DNA of 64,000 nucleotides from NCBI RefSeq assembly GCF_016772275.1, contig NZ_CP065425.1, positions 300,001 through 364,000 on the forward strand. The letters are read 5' to 3'. Source of the stretch: Heyndrickxia vini (GTDB lineage Bacteria > Bacillota > Bacilli > Bacillales > Bacillaceae_C). Below are positions 18,250 to 26,530 of this stretch, one piece after another. Under the pieces are notes generated by a model. That model was not told where the DNA came from, did not search any database, and worked only from the letters and a program-made list of their open reading frames with translations. Positions within the stretch are counted from its first letter, which is position 1, and each line of letters starts with the position of its first letter. The position numbers and the translations under genes are program-made.

Positions 18250-18978
18250 TTGATAACATTTCGAAATGTTAATAAGCATTATGGGTCATTTCATGTTTTA
18301 AAAGATATTAATCTTGAGGTCGATCAAGGTGAAGTAGTTGTAGTCATTGGTCCATCTGGATCAGGGAAAAGTACAATGCTGCGCTGCATCAACCGTTTGG
18401 AAACGATTTCGGACGGCGAACTCGTTGTAAGCGGTACAAGAGTAAATGATAAACAAACTGATATAAATGATTTACGCCGAAATATAGGAATGGTATTTCA
18501 ACATTTTAATCTATATCCTCATAAGACTGTTTTACAAAATATCACTCTAGCTCCTATAAAAGTTCTTGGTGAGGATAAGAAGAAAGCCGAAGAAACAGCT
18601 ATGTATTATCTAGAAAAGGTGGGGATCCCTGATAAAGCGAATTCCTATCCTTCTCAATTATCAGGCGGCCAACAACAAAGGGTAGCGATTGCTAGAGGAT
18701 TGGCAATGAAACCTCAAGTGATGTTGTTTGATGAGCCAACTTCAGCATTAGACCCGGAAATGATTGGGGAAGTGCTTGAAGTAATGAAATCTTTGGCACA
18801 AGAGGGGATGACAATGGTTGTAGTCACACATGAAATGGGCTTTGCTAAAGAAGTGGCCAATCGTGTCGTTTTCATGGACGAAGGGCGAATTGTAGAGGAA
18901 GGCAAACCAGCTGACTTTTTTGCCAATCCACAAGCGGAGCGAGCTCAGCTCTTTTTAAAACGTGTGTTAAATCATTAA
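18250..18978 (+). CDS. glnQ: Glutamine/polar amino acid ABC transporter ATP-binding protein
   Basis: 242 residues, the standard length of GlnQ-type ATPases. Walker A is GPSGSGKST near 33-41, the signature [17 protein letters not shown] and Walker [16 protein letters not shown] follow, then the switch His in VVTHEM. The TTG start at 18250 is preceded by a G-rich site (GGGGGGG). It heads the operon glnQ-glnH-glnM-glnP, the same order as in B. subtilis. Confidence 0.92.
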   Translation: MITFRNVNKHYGSFHVLKDINLEVDQGEVVVVIGPSGSGKSTMLRCINRLETISDGELVVSGTRVNDKQTDINDLRRNIGMVFQHFNLYPHKTVLQNITLAPIKVLGEDKKKAEETAMYYLEKVGIPDKANSYPSQLSGGQQQRVAIARGLAMKPQVMLFDEPTSALDPEMIGEVLEVMKSLAQEGMTMVVVTHEMGFAKEVANRVVFMDEGRIVEEGKPADFFANPQAERAQLFLKRVLNH

Positions 18979-18999
18979 ATATATAAGGGGGATAAGTAA

Positions 19000-19803
19000 A
19001 TGAAGAAAATGAAAAAGTGGTTGTTCTTGGGGGTAGTGTTTACTTTAATCGCTGCATTAATGGCAGGCTGTGGCAAGTCATCGTCGGGGGATTCAAGTAA
19101 AAGTACATTAGATAAGATTAAAGATCGCGGAAAATTTGTTGTAGGTGTTAAATATGATACGTATTTATTTGGTTACAAAGACCCTAAAAGTGGTGAAGTA
19201 ACTGGATTCGATATTGATATTGCTAAGGCGCTTGCAAAGAAAATCTTAGGTGATGAGAGCAAAGTAGAATTAGTTGAGATTACTTCTAAAACGCGTATTC
19301 CAAAGCTTAAAAATGGCGACATCGATGCAATCATCGCGACAATGACAATTACAGAAGATCGCAAAAAAGAAGTAAACTTCTCTGATATTTATTTTGACGC
19401 TGGTCAATCACTGCTTGTGAAAAAGGGAAGCTCAATTAAGAGTGTGGATGATTTGAAAAAAGGAACAAAAGTATTAGCAGTTAAAGGTGCTACTTCCGGA
19501 GAGAACGTGAAAAAAGCTGCTCCAGATACTGAGCTATTAGAATTCGAAAACTATGCAGAAGCTTTCACAGCATTGAAGTCTGGTAAAGGTGATGCACTTA
19601 CAACTGACAACTCCATTCTATACGGTATGGCAGCACAAGACAGTAACTATGAAGTAGTTGGCGGAACATTTACAGAAGAGCCTTATGGAATCGCTGTTAA
19701 AAAGGATGATAAAGAATTCACTGATTACGTAAACAAATTTTTGAAAGAACTTAAAGACAGTGGAGAATACGACAAAATTAAAGAGAAGTGGATTAAAGAA
19801 TAA
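19000..19803 (+). CDS. glnH: Glutamine-binding lipoprotein of ABC transporter
   Basis: 267 residues with a lipoprotein signal peptide ending LMAGC (Cys24), followed by a serine/lysine linker and an SBP_bac_3 (family 3) solute-binding domain. Typical motifs are KFVVGVKYDTYLFGYKDP, GFDIDIAKALAKKILGD, DAIIATMTITEDRKKEVNF and DALTTDNSILYG. The sequence resembles B. subtilis GlnH as I remember it. The protein would be anchored outside the membrane and deliver ligand to the two permeases. It starts 22 bp after glnQ. A large palindromic repeat separates it from the permease genes. Confidence 0.9.
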   Translation: MKKMKKWLFLGVVFTLIAALMAGCGKSSSGDSSKSTLDKIKDRGKFVVGVKYDTYLFGYKDPKSGEVTGFDIDIAKALAKKILGDESKVELVEITSKTRIPKLKNGDIDAIIATMTITEDRKKEVNFSDIYFDAGQSLLVKKGSSIKSVDDLKKGTKVLAVKGATSGENVKKAAPDTELLEFENYAEAFTALKSGKGDALTTDNSILYGMAAQDSNYEVVGGTFTEEPYGIAVKKDDKEFTDYVNKFLKELKDSGEYDKIKEKWIKE

Positions 19804-19814
19804 CTTTTTTGAAT

Positions 19815-19945
19815 GGTGTCCAGCTCCAGCGCCTAGCCCCTCGAGGTCAAATAACCTTCGACAATTGAAGTTAAAGAGCAAACTTCATTTGTCGAAGAAC
19901 ATTTGCTTGTCGGGGCTGATCAAGGCGCTTGCGCTTTTCTTAGAG
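19815..19945. repeat. Palindromic intergenic repeat inside the gln operon
   Basis: A structured GC-richer element between glnH and glnM. The inner arms are CTTCGACAA plus TTGAAGTT and their complements around a loop near AAGAGC. The outer arms are GCGCCTAGCCCC (near 19829) and GGGGCTGATCAAGGCGC (near 19915-19931). It begins GTGTCCAGCTCCAGCGCC and ends GCGCTTGCGCTTTTC. I recall very similar intergenic sequences in other Bacillaceae genomes, so it is probably a dispersed repeat. In this position it could cut transcription or stabilise the upstream mRNA so that glnH exceeds glnM and glnP. Confidence 0.8.
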
Positions 19946-20005
19946 GATGGGCTTAGGCTTGTCCTCTTAAAAAATTAGCCTTGTTTTTAAAAAGGGAGGG
20001 AGATT

Positions 20006-20656
20006 ATGCTTGATTTCTCCGTATTAACTAACTATTTTGATTTGTATTTGGATGGATTCCTTCAAACGATCAAGGTGAGTCTTATCGGCCTTATTGGTAG
20101 CTTTGTGTTAGGGGTAATTGTAGCAATTATGCGTATTGCTCCGTTTAAAATATTAAATTTTTTAGGTGCGTGCTTTGTTGAGTTTATAAGGAATATTCCA
20201 CTTATTGTCATTTTGTTTTTCTTCTACCATGGACTAAGTTCAATATTTAATTTAAGCGGATTTGTAGCAGGAACGATTGCCCTTACAATTTATACTGCAT
20301 CTTTTATAGCAGAAGCCGTTCGTGCAGGCATTCAATCTGTTGATAAAGGCCAGATGGAGGCAGCACGTTCATCAGGTCTAAATTATATTCAAACAATGAG
20401 ATACATTATTTTGCCCCAGGCTGTGAAAATCGTCATCCCCCCAATAGGCAACCAATTTATTAATCTAGTTAAAAACTCATCCATTCTTGGGGTAGCAGCG
20501 GGATTAGAATTAATGTATTTTGGTGACTATATTGCTCAAAAAAACTATGCCATTTTTGATACTTATATTTTTGTAGGAATATTTTATTTAATATTAACCA
20601 TCCCGTTAAGTTTATTTGTCAATTACTTAGAGAGAAGATTGGCAAAAAGCTATTAA
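20006..20656 (+). CDS. glnM: Glutamine ABC transporter permease
   Basis: 216 residues with five membrane helices and the HisM/GlnP-type motif EAARSSGLNYIQTMRYIILPQA, which docks on the ATPase. EFIRNIPLIVILFFFYHGL is the usual upstream conserved stretch. GGGAGGGAG lies just before the ATG. It should pair with the next gene product as the heterodimeric channel. Confidence 0.92.
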   Translation: MLDFSVLTNYFDLYLDGFLQTIKVSLIGLIGSFVLGVIVAIMRIAPFKILNFLGACFVEFIRNIPLIVILFFFYHGLSSIFNLSGFVAGTIALTIYTASFIAEAVRAGIQSVDKGQMEAARSSGLNYIQTMRYIILPQAVKIVIPPIGNQFINLVKNSSILGVAAGLELMYFGDYIAQKNYAIFDTYIFVGIFYLILTIPLSLFVNYLERRLAKSY

Positions 20657-20673
20657 AAGAGGGGGGATAAGAG

Positions 20674-21405
20674 ATGGATTTTATAGGTGCGTACTCCAGT
20701 GGAAACATTAGCTATTTACTTAAAGGGTTCTTAGTTACACTAGAAGTTGCTTTTATTTCAATTATTTTAAGTTTTGTTATAGGGAGCCTTCTGGGAATAT
20801 TTAGATATGCAAAAATACCTGTTTTCTCAAAAATAGTCGCTGTTCTTGTTGAGGCAATACGTAATCTGCCTCTAATATTAATTATCTTTTTTACTTATTT
20901 CGCACTGCCTGAAGTAGGAATTAAAATGGGGGTTATGACAGCTGCTATTGCTGCATTAACGATCTTTGAATCTGCGATGATATCAGAAATCGTTCGAAGT
21001 GGACTAAACTCTATTGAAAAAGGACAAATTGAGGCATCAAGATCTTCTGGATTAAATTACGTACAAACGATGTGGCATATCATTCTTCCACAAGCATTGA
21101 AAAGAATGATACCTCCATTAGTAAGTCAATTTATTTCATTGTTAAAAGATACTTCTTTAGCAGTAATTATTGCTTTACCAGAACTTCTTCATAATGCACA
21201 AGGTATCTATAGCGGTCCAAGAGGCGGGAATCAAATCATTCCAATTATTATAATGGTAGCACTAATGTATTTTGTTGTTAATTATGCATTATCATTATTA
21301 TCACGAGCATTAGAGAAACGTTTGGATACAACTCACAAGAAGGGGAAAGGTAAAAATAAATTTCAAGGGAATAATCAAGAAGTATTACCAAGCAATTTAT
21401 CATAA
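20674..21405 (+). CDS. glnP: Glutamine ABC transporter permease
   Basis: 243 residues, five membrane helices and the docking motif EASRSSGLNYVQTMWHIILPQA, with EAIRNLPLILIIFFTYFAL upstream. It starts 17 bp after glnM behind AGAGGGGGG. The final 25 residues are a hydrophilic Lys/Asn-rich tail, longer than usual. It is the last gene of the operon and is followed by a terminator. Confidence 0.92.
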   Translation: MDFIGAYSSGNISYLLKGFLVTLEVAFISIILSFVIGSLLGIFRYAKIPVFSKIVAVLVEAIRNLPLILIIFFTYFALPEVGIKMGVMTAAIAALTIFESAMISEIVRSGLNSIEKGQIEASRSSGLNYVQTMWHIILPQALKRMIPPLVSQFISLLKDTSLAVIIALPELLHNAQGIYSGPRGGNQIIPIIIMVALMYFVVNYALSLLSRALEKRLDTTHKKGKGKNKFQGNNQEVLPSNLS

Positions 21406-21406
21406 G

Positions 21407-21433
21407 GAGCTGCCTACTTAGGTAGCTTTTTTT
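21407..21433 (+). terminator. Terminator of the gln operon
   Basis: AGCTGCCT (21408-21415) pairs with AGGTAGCT (21420-21427) with one G-U pair, followed by T7. Confidence 0.88.
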
Positions 21434-21630
21434 GGCGCCTTTTCTATTGAATGAAGTCAACCGCTAAACCCAATAATTACGGATATAAAGAATTAGACAA
21501 ATTATTAGAAACATAAAATTATAAAAAACATAAATTTTTTAGATAATATAGTATGAAAGTATGAGAAAATAAAGTAATATGGTGAGGTGTAGGTTGATTA
21601 AATTCGAGTGCTTGGGAGGAAAGCGATAAG

Positions 21631-22653
21631 ATGGCAGAGTTCGTTGGCAGTTTTTTTCAAAAAAGGGGCGTAAAGCGTTTTATTATATTTGCTTTAATCG
21701 CGGTCATATTATATCTTTTGAGAAGTATGATGAATTTAATACTGCTAACATTTATTTTTGCGTTTCTAATGGATCGTCTATCAGTATTTGTTTCTAGGCG
21801 ATTGCATGTAAACCGTAAATTAACAGTTGTTGTCCTATATGTTGCCATTGTCGGCCTATTATCGCTCGGTATAAGTAAATATTTGCCGGTACTCATCAAT
21901 GAAATAACCCAACTAATCAAGCAACTGATTGAATTTTATTCCCAGCCGCAAGATAATGTAGTGGTGAACTATATTGTTGAGAAGATAGTAGAAAAAAATG
22001 AAATAACCAACTTTTTAAAGCAAGGATTTACGTTCCTTCTTGGATATTTCACTAATATAGGAAAATTGAGCATAGATGTATTTTTATCTCTCATACTAAG
22101 CATATTTTATCTATTGGAAAAAGAAAGGCTCACTGATTTCACAAAAAAATTCAAGGAGAGTAAAGTGTCTCCATTTTATGATGAGATTGAGTTTTTTAGC
22201 AAAAAATTCGCATTAACGTTTGGAAAGGTAATTGAAGCACAGTTTATTATTGCGATTGTAAATACGGTACTAACAACGATTGCTCTTTCTATCATGGGAT
22301 TTCCGCAATTGTTTGGTTTAGCAATAATGATTTTCTTCCTAGGATTAATACCGGTAGCGGGGGTAATTATCTCACTTATTCCGCTTTGTTTCATAGCCTA
22401 TAGTATAGGTGGGTTCATCCAAGTATTATATGTAGTGATTATTGTAGTAATTGTTCATGCTATTGAAGCATACGTATTAAATCCGAAATTAATGTCTTCA
22501 AAGACAAACCTTCCAGTATTCTATACATTTATTGTATTAATCTTTTCGGAGCACTTCTTTGGAGTGTGGGGCTTAATATTGGGAATTCCAGTTTTCGTAT
22601 TCCTTTTAGATGTGCTAGATGTGAAAAATGAAAAGGTTAAAAAGGATAAATAG
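21631..22653 (+). CDS. AI-2E family (UPF0118) membrane protein, copy 2
   Basis: 340 residues with about seven membrane helices and the family stretches FFLGLIPVAGVIISLIPLCF and VHAIEAYVLNPKLMSSKTNLP. It is clearly diverged from copy 1 at 15668. GGGAGGAAAGCGATAAG precedes the ATG. Proteins of this family have been described as AI-2 exporters or Na+(Li+)/H+ antiporters; nothing nearby decides between them. No obvious terminator lies between it and the proS T-box. Confidence 0.87.
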   Translation: MAEFVGSFFQKRGVKRFIIFALIAVILYLLRSMMNLILLTFIFAFLMDRLSVFVSRRLHVNRKLTVVVLYVAIVGLLSLGISKYLPVLINEITQLIKQLIEFYSQPQDNVVVNYIVEKIVEKNEITNFLKQGFTFLLGYFTNIGKLSIDVFLSLILSIFYLLEKERLTDFTKKFKESKVSPFYDEIEFFSKKFALTFGKVIEAQFIIAIVNTVLTTIALSIMGFPQLFGLAIMIFFLGLIPVAGVIISLIPLCFIAYSIGGFIQVLYVVIIVVIVHAIEAYVLNPKLMSSKTNLPVFYTFIVLIFSEHFFGVWGLILGIPVFVFLLDVLDVKNEKVKKDK

Positions 22654-22744
22654 TATAAAGTGGCTTGACTTTGGATAAAAAAATTAGTATATTTTTAAAA
22701 AAATTATATATAAAAAACGTTGAAAAGGATTAGTAAAATGTGTC

Positions 22745-22945
22745 CGTCTTTTCTAGAGAGGAAACGGTTGGTGAAAAGTTTCTAAAGACTGCATTTGAAC
22801 CTGCCTTGGAGTTCTGTATCGATCTTACTTAAGATACAAGCGGTTTACGCGAACCGTTATCAATAATGAAGTGTACAGCAATGCTGTAAATAAGGGTGGT
22901 ACCACCAGACCTCGGTCCCTTTTTAGGGATCGAGGTCTTTTCGCG
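22745..22945 (+). promoter_or_regulatory. Proline T-box leader of proS
   Basis: The AG bulge and distal loop (AGAGAGG, GGTTGGTGAAAAG) are followed by the specifier codon CCT at 22800-22802 in GAACCTGCC. The T-box AATAAGGGTGGTACCACC is at 22888-22905. The terminator pairs GACCTCGGTCCC with GGGATCGAGGTC (22908-22939) and ends in T4. Uncharged tRNA-Pro should switch on proS. Confidence 0.95.
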
Positions 22946-22973
22946 TTTAAAAAAATAGAAGGGAAGATGTTTT

Positions 22974-24410
22974 GTGGCAAAGGATAAAAAATTTGTTGAA
23001 GAGATTACCGCAATGGAAGATGATTTTGCGCAATGGTATACAGATGTTGTAAAAAAAGCTGATTTAGTTGATTATTCATCAGTAAGAGGATCAATGATTA
23101 TCCGCCCATACGGCTTTGCCATTTGGGAAAATATCCGTGATGTATTAGACGGGAAAATTAAAGAAACAGGACATGAAAATATTTACATGCCTTTACTTAT
23201 TCCTGAAAGCCTATTACAAAAGGAAAAAGATCATATTGAAGGTTTTGCACCTGAAGTTGCTTGGGTAACTCATGGGGGTTCAGAAGAATTAACAGAGCGC
23301 CTAGTCATCCGCCCAACATCAGAAGTTCTTTTTGGTGAACATTATGCCAATATTATTCACTCTTATCGTGATCTGCCTAAATTATATAATCAATGGGCGA
23401 ATGTAGTTCGCTGGGAAAAAACAACAAGACCATTTTTACGCTCATTAGAGTTCTTATGGCAAGAAGGGCATACATGTCATGCTACAAGCGAAGATGCTCA
23501 GGAAGAAACAGCAAGAATGCTTGAGATGTATGCTGAAGTGTGTGAGAAATACCTTGCAATACCTGTACTTCGCGGTCGTAAAACTGATAAGGAAAAATTC
23601 GCTGGTGCAGTTCATACGTTAACGATTGAAAGTTTAATGCATGACGGAAAAGCATTACAATCCGGTACATCCCATTATTTGGGAACGGGATTTGCTGAAG
23701 CATTCGGTATCCAATTTACCGACAAAAATGGTGAACTACAAACCGTACACCAAACATCATGGGGAATAACGACAAGATTAATTGGTGCGTTAATTATGGT
23801 TCACGGTGATAATCGCGGGCTTGTTGTACCGCCAAAAGTTGCTCCAAAACAAGTGATGATTGTTCCGATTGCGCAACATAAAGAGGGCGTCCTTGATAAA
23901 GCATACGAGCTAAGAGATCAATTGAAGAAAGTAGTAAGAGTCGATATCGATGCAAGCGACAAAATGCCTGGCTGGAAATTCAATGAATCTGAAATGAAAG
24001 GAATCCCTGTTCGTCTAGAAGTGGGACCTAAAGATATTGAAAAAGGGCAAGTCGTTCTTGTTCGCCGTGACACAGGAGAAAAAGTCTTCGTTCCAATGAC
24101 TGAACTTGAAACGAAAATTATAGAACTTCTTGAAGATATCCAAAATAATCTATTTGAAAAAGCAAAGGCTCATCGTGAAGAAAAAACAAGTGTTGCACGC
24201 AATATGGACGAATTCAAACAAGTACTTGTTGAAAATCCAGGCTTTATTAAAGCAATGTGGTGCGGCGATGTAGCTTGTGAAAACTTCATTAAAGATGAAA
24301 CATCTGCAACATCCCGTTGTATTCCTTTTGAAGAAGAACAAGTTTCTGATACATGTGTATGCTGCGGCGGCGAAGCAAAGCATTTAGTCTACTGGGCAAA
24401 AGCATATTAA
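22974..24410 (+). CDS. proS: Prolyl-tRNA synthetase, short (eukaryote/archaeon-like, type 3)
   Basis: 478 residues, the size of the ProS type that lacks the bacterial editing insertion. Class II motifs are visible: [17 protein letters not shown], the TSE of [36 protein letters not shown] (motif 2) and [15 protein letters not shown] (motif 3). The C-terminal domain carries a four-Cys zinc site (CGDVAC and CVCC). The start is GTG 22974 after GAAGGGAAGATG. It is controlled by the T-box upstream. Confidence 0.95.
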   Translation: MAKDKKFVEEITAMEDDFAQWYTDVVKKADLVDYSSVRGSMIIRPYGFAIWENIRDVLDGKIKETGHENIYMPLLIPESLLQKEKDHIEGFAPEVAWVTHGGSEELTERLVIRPTSEVLFGEHYANIIHSYRDLPKLYNQWANVVRWEKTTRPFLRSLEFLWQEGHTCHATSEDAQEETARMLEMYAEVCEKYLAIPVLRGRKTDKEKFAGAVHTLTIESLMHDGKALQSGTSHYLGTGFAEAFGIQFTDKNGELQTVHQTSWGITTRLIGALIMVHGDNRGLVVPPKVAPKQVMIVPIAQHKEGVLDKAYELRDQLKKVVRVDIDASDKMPGWKFNESEMKGIPVRLEVGPKDIEKGQVVLVRRDTGEKVFVPMTELETKIIELLEDIQNNLFEKAKAHREEKTSVARNMDEFKQVLVENPGFIKAMWCGDVACENFIKDETSATSRCIPFEEEQVSDTCVCCGGEAKHLVYWAKAY

Positions 24411-24421
24411 TAATATGATAA

Positions 24422-24459
24422 AAAATGCAGATGGATGGTTCATCTGCATTTTTTTTTGA
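24422..24459 (+). terminator. Terminator of proS
   Basis: AATGCAGATG (24424-24433) and CATCTGCATT (24441-24450) form the stem, followed by a run of T. Repeat array 2 begins only a few bases later. Confidence 0.9.
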
Positions 24460-24462
24460 TGG

Positions 24463-24787
24463 ACCGATTGAAAAAGAGAGTGAACCGATCAAAAAGAGAA
24501 AGGGACCGATTAAAAAAGAGAGTGAACCAATCAAAAAATGGCGGACCTATCAAAAAAGGGAATGAACCGATCAAAAAAAGAAAGGAACCAATCAAGAAGA
24601 GGAGTGAACCGATCAAAAAAGAGAGTGAACCAATCAAAAGAAAGAGAACCGATCAAAAAAAGAAAGGGACCGATCAATAAGAAGAATGAACCAATCAAAG
24701 AGAGAAAGGGACCAATCAAAAAAGGGATCGAACCAATCGAAAAATGGCGGACCGATCAAAAAAAGGAGTGAACCGATCAAAAAGAGT
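24463..24787. repeat. Array of sixteen 21/19-bp A-tract repeats (array 2)
   Basis: Fifteen complete units and a partial sixteenth. From 24463 the lengths are 21, 21, 21, 19, 21, 21, 21, 21, 19, 21, 21, 21, 21, 19 and 21 bp. The consensus is ACCRATCAAAAARAGRRARKGR: ACCGAT or ACCAAT, then an A tract, then a purine-rich stretch. The 19-bp units lack two bases in the purine part (for example those ending ATGGCGG). The rest of the gap to 25000 is AT-rich with no gene or signal recognised. The same unit makes up array 1 at 3943. Confidence 0.95.
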
Positions 24788-25000
24788 AATTTACTTTTCG
24801 TTTAAATGCAATAACTATTTTTACTCCTCGGAGTATTTTTAAAACAAAATTGCCTAAAATATAGCAAGTTTCTACATGTAAGTAATCTAATCAAACGTTT
24901 GATTAAACATGAAAAAAGTTCAGTTATATCAGTTGAAAAGTTGAATAAGGATTTGCATATTATGTCGACGTAAGTGCTGTACTTCAAAAGTATTTCGACA

Positions 25001-25034
25001 GAAAAAGTCCCCGCATTTTTTTATGCAGAGACTT
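25001..25034 (-). terminator. Terminator of the NlpC/P60-like gene
   Basis: On the minus strand AAGTCTCTGCAT pairs with ATGCGGGGACTT (G-U pairs included) around an A-rich loop and continues into TTTTC. Confidence 0.82.
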
Positions 25035-25052
25035 GATAGTACTCAATTAATT

Positions 25053-25538
25053 TTATTTGATAATTCTCTTTGCACCAACAAAGCGATCTTTCCAATATTT
25101 ATCGGACATTTTTACGATTGTTACTCCTTTTGATGTCGCACCAATAAATTTACCGTCCCCTATATAAATGGCTACGAACGATACCTTTCCTTTTTTAGTT
25201 CCGGTAGCGTAATAGACTAGGTCACCATTTTGTAATTGGTTCAGTTTGACTGCTTTCCCTATTTTGTATTGATCAGCACTCGTTCTTGGGATCTTTAATT
25301 TGGTAGCCGCATTTTTGTAAACATATTGTGTATAGCCACTTGCATCAAAGCCTTTTGGAGTAGTGCCCCCCATTTTAAACTTTTCCCCTTCATAAAGCTT
25401 GGCAACTGACACTACTTCTTCCCCATAATTAATTGAAGCAGATGCTTTTGAAAATGGTACAAACAATAATGCTGTGGAAAGTGCAAAAATCGCTGCAATA
25501 ATCACTAAAAACCTTGGTTTACGAATTGCTAGATTCAT
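25053..25538 (-). CDS. Exported NlpC/P60-fold protein lacking the catalytic triad
   Basis: 161 residues: a signal peptide (about 1-35, ending KASA) and one NlpC/P60 domain. In active members the core reads FDCSG, HVGIYIG and F(I/V)HA. Here the same places read FDASGYTQYVYK (Ala66), SFVAIYIGDGKF (Phe121) and FIGAT (Gly133). The spacing Phe121 to Gly133 is exactly that of the two histidines in E. coli Spr. All three catalytic residues are therefore replaced while the fold appears intact. The protein should not be a peptidase; it may bind peptidoglycan or modulate active hydrolases. A single gene with its own terminator. Confidence 0.85.
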   Translation of the reverse strand: MNLAIRKPRFLVIIAAIFALSTALLFVPFSKASASINYGEEVVSVAKLYEGEKFKMGGTTPKGFDASGYTQYVYKNAATKLKIPRTSADQYKIGKAVKLNQLQNGDLVYYATGTKKGKVSFVAIYIGDGKFIGATSKGVTIVKMSDKYWKDRFVGAKRIIK

Positions 25539-25645
25539 CCTCTTTTGCCCCCTAATTTTCTGTATATTTTTAAATACGATTCAATATATGAAGGTACTTT
25601 GGAAATGATTCTATAGTTTTAATTCATTCGCCATTCTATAAAACA

Positions 25646-25680
25646 TAAAAAAACCTTAGCTCAAAATAAAAGCTAAGGTA
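25646..25680 (-). terminator. Terminator of the YodB-like regulator gene
   Basis: ACCTTAGCT and AGCTAAGGT form a 9-bp stem, followed on the minus strand by T7. Confidence 0.88.
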
Positions 25681-25685
25681 ATTCC

Positions 25686-26015
25686 TTATTCATTACAGCT
25701 GTTCATCGAAACCCATTTATCTGCCCAATGCTGTACCTCGTCAAGTACTGGAGTAATCGCATGGCCTTTTTCACTTAATCTGTATTCAATTCGAACTGGT
25801 GTTTCCGGGTACACATCGCGAATAACAATATTTTCGTTTTCCAATTCCTTTAATCGATCGGAAAGCATTTTTTGACTTATATGTGGAATTTGTTCAGCAA
25901 TTTCATTAAAGCGCATCGGTTGTTTTTCCAGAACGCGGATAACCACCCCAATCCAACGTTTGCCTAATAACTGAAATGCCTTTTCAAATTTTGGACAAAG
26001 TCGTGAATTTTCCAT
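25686..26015 (-). CDS. HxlR-family regulator resembling YodB/CatR
   Basis: 109 residues forming one winged-helix HxlR domain: FQLLGKRWIGVVIRVLEK, FNEIAEQIPHISQKMLSDRLKELE (recognition helix) and PVRIEYRLSEKG (wing). Cys7 in LCPKFEKAF sits where B. subtilis YodB and CatR have their redox-sensing cysteine. Those repressors respond to quinones, diamide or catechol and control quinone reductases. A perfect inverted repeat upstream (26086-26110) suggests autoregulation. AGGAGGTG precedes the ATG. No oxidoreductase target gene is adjacent. Confidence 0.85.
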   Translation of the reverse strand: MENSRLCPKFEKAFQLLGKRWIGVVIRVLEKQPMRFNEIAEQIPHISQKMLSDRLKELENENIVIRDVYPETPVRIEYRLSEKGHAITPVLDEVQHWADKWVSMNSCNE

Positions 26016-26085
26016 ATTGATACACCTCCTATATGGAACGAAGCATAACTTTTTTCCTATTTGCTATCTATTATACACCTTTTGT

Positions 26086-26110
26086 AAACTTACTAATAGT
26101 TAGTAAGTTT
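26086..26110. promoter_or_regulatory. Perfect inverted repeat, probable operator of the YodB-like gene
   Basis: AAACTTACTAA and its exact complement are separated by TAG. The element is about 70 bp upstream of the regulator start. On the minus strand a TATAAT lies about 10 bp downstream of it, so the repeat covers the expected -35 region. The position fits autorepression. Confidence 0.65.
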
Positions 26111-26225
26111 ATTTTTGCAAAAAATTATTTTTACTTCTAGATTGATATTAAAATGGTGAAATATTTGTAATATATGCATGATTTCAATAAAAGGGGGTAA
26201 TAAATAAAACAAGGAGATGATTAAA

Positions 26226-26495
26226 ATGGCGAAATTAAATCGGGTAGTAATTGCAGGAATAGGAATTGCTGGTGTTTCGTTTCTTTCATCTAAGAACAAT
26301 CGTGAGAAGGCACGGGTTATGTTGAATAATGTTAAGACGAAGGCGGATTCCTGGATGAAAAAGAAAAAGCATAATAAATCACCGATGACGAAGATTGGCC
26401 ACTCCGATCCACACGATTTAGCTGATAATAAAATGGTCAGTGAAGGTGCTATGTACAGTGTTGATTATTATAATATGGTAGAACAAGAAGAATAG
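26226..26495 (+). CDS. Small conserved Bacillaceae-type protein, function unknown
   Basis: 89 residues beginning with one weakly hydrophobic helix (VVIAGIGIAGVSFLS), then a basic stretch (Lys/Arg-rich, to about 60) and an acidic tail with SDPHDLADNKMVSEGAMYSV. I recall small Bacillus proteins with a similar SDPHDxxDNKMVxEG tail but no known role. ATG 26226 follows AAGGAG at eight bases; an ATG at 26217 is too close to that site. It converges on the TetR gene. Confidence 0.65.
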   Translation: MAKLNRVVIAGIGIAGVSFLSSKNNREKARVMLNNVKTKADSWMKKKKHNKSPMTKIGHSDPHDLADNKMVSEGAMYSVDYYNMVEQEE

Positions 26496-26502
26496 ATTGG
26501 AG

Positions 26503-26530
26503 AGGGTTCGGTAATTATTACTGAACCCTT
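26503..26530 (+). terminator. Terminator of the small-protein gene, overlapping the tetR-like stop
   Basis: AGGGTTCGGTAA and TTACTGAACCCT form a 12-bp stem with a three-base loop, followed by TTCTTC. It overlaps the last codons of the converging regulator gene. Confidence 0.7.

Noticed and set aside
19760-19978. 72-codon frame across the glnH-glnM gap
   Set aside because: It overlaps the 3' end of glnH and the palindromic repeat; no family resemblance.
24435-24771. Repeat-protein genes reading through the 21-bp arrays (also 3809-4075)
   Set aside because: The 19-bp units break every frame, no ribosome site is present, and the low-complexity products simply mirror the DNA repeat.
24463-24787. 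CRISPR array
   Set aside because: Units of 21 or 19 bp follow each other directly with no unique spacers, and no cas gene is near. The same holds for 3943-4168.
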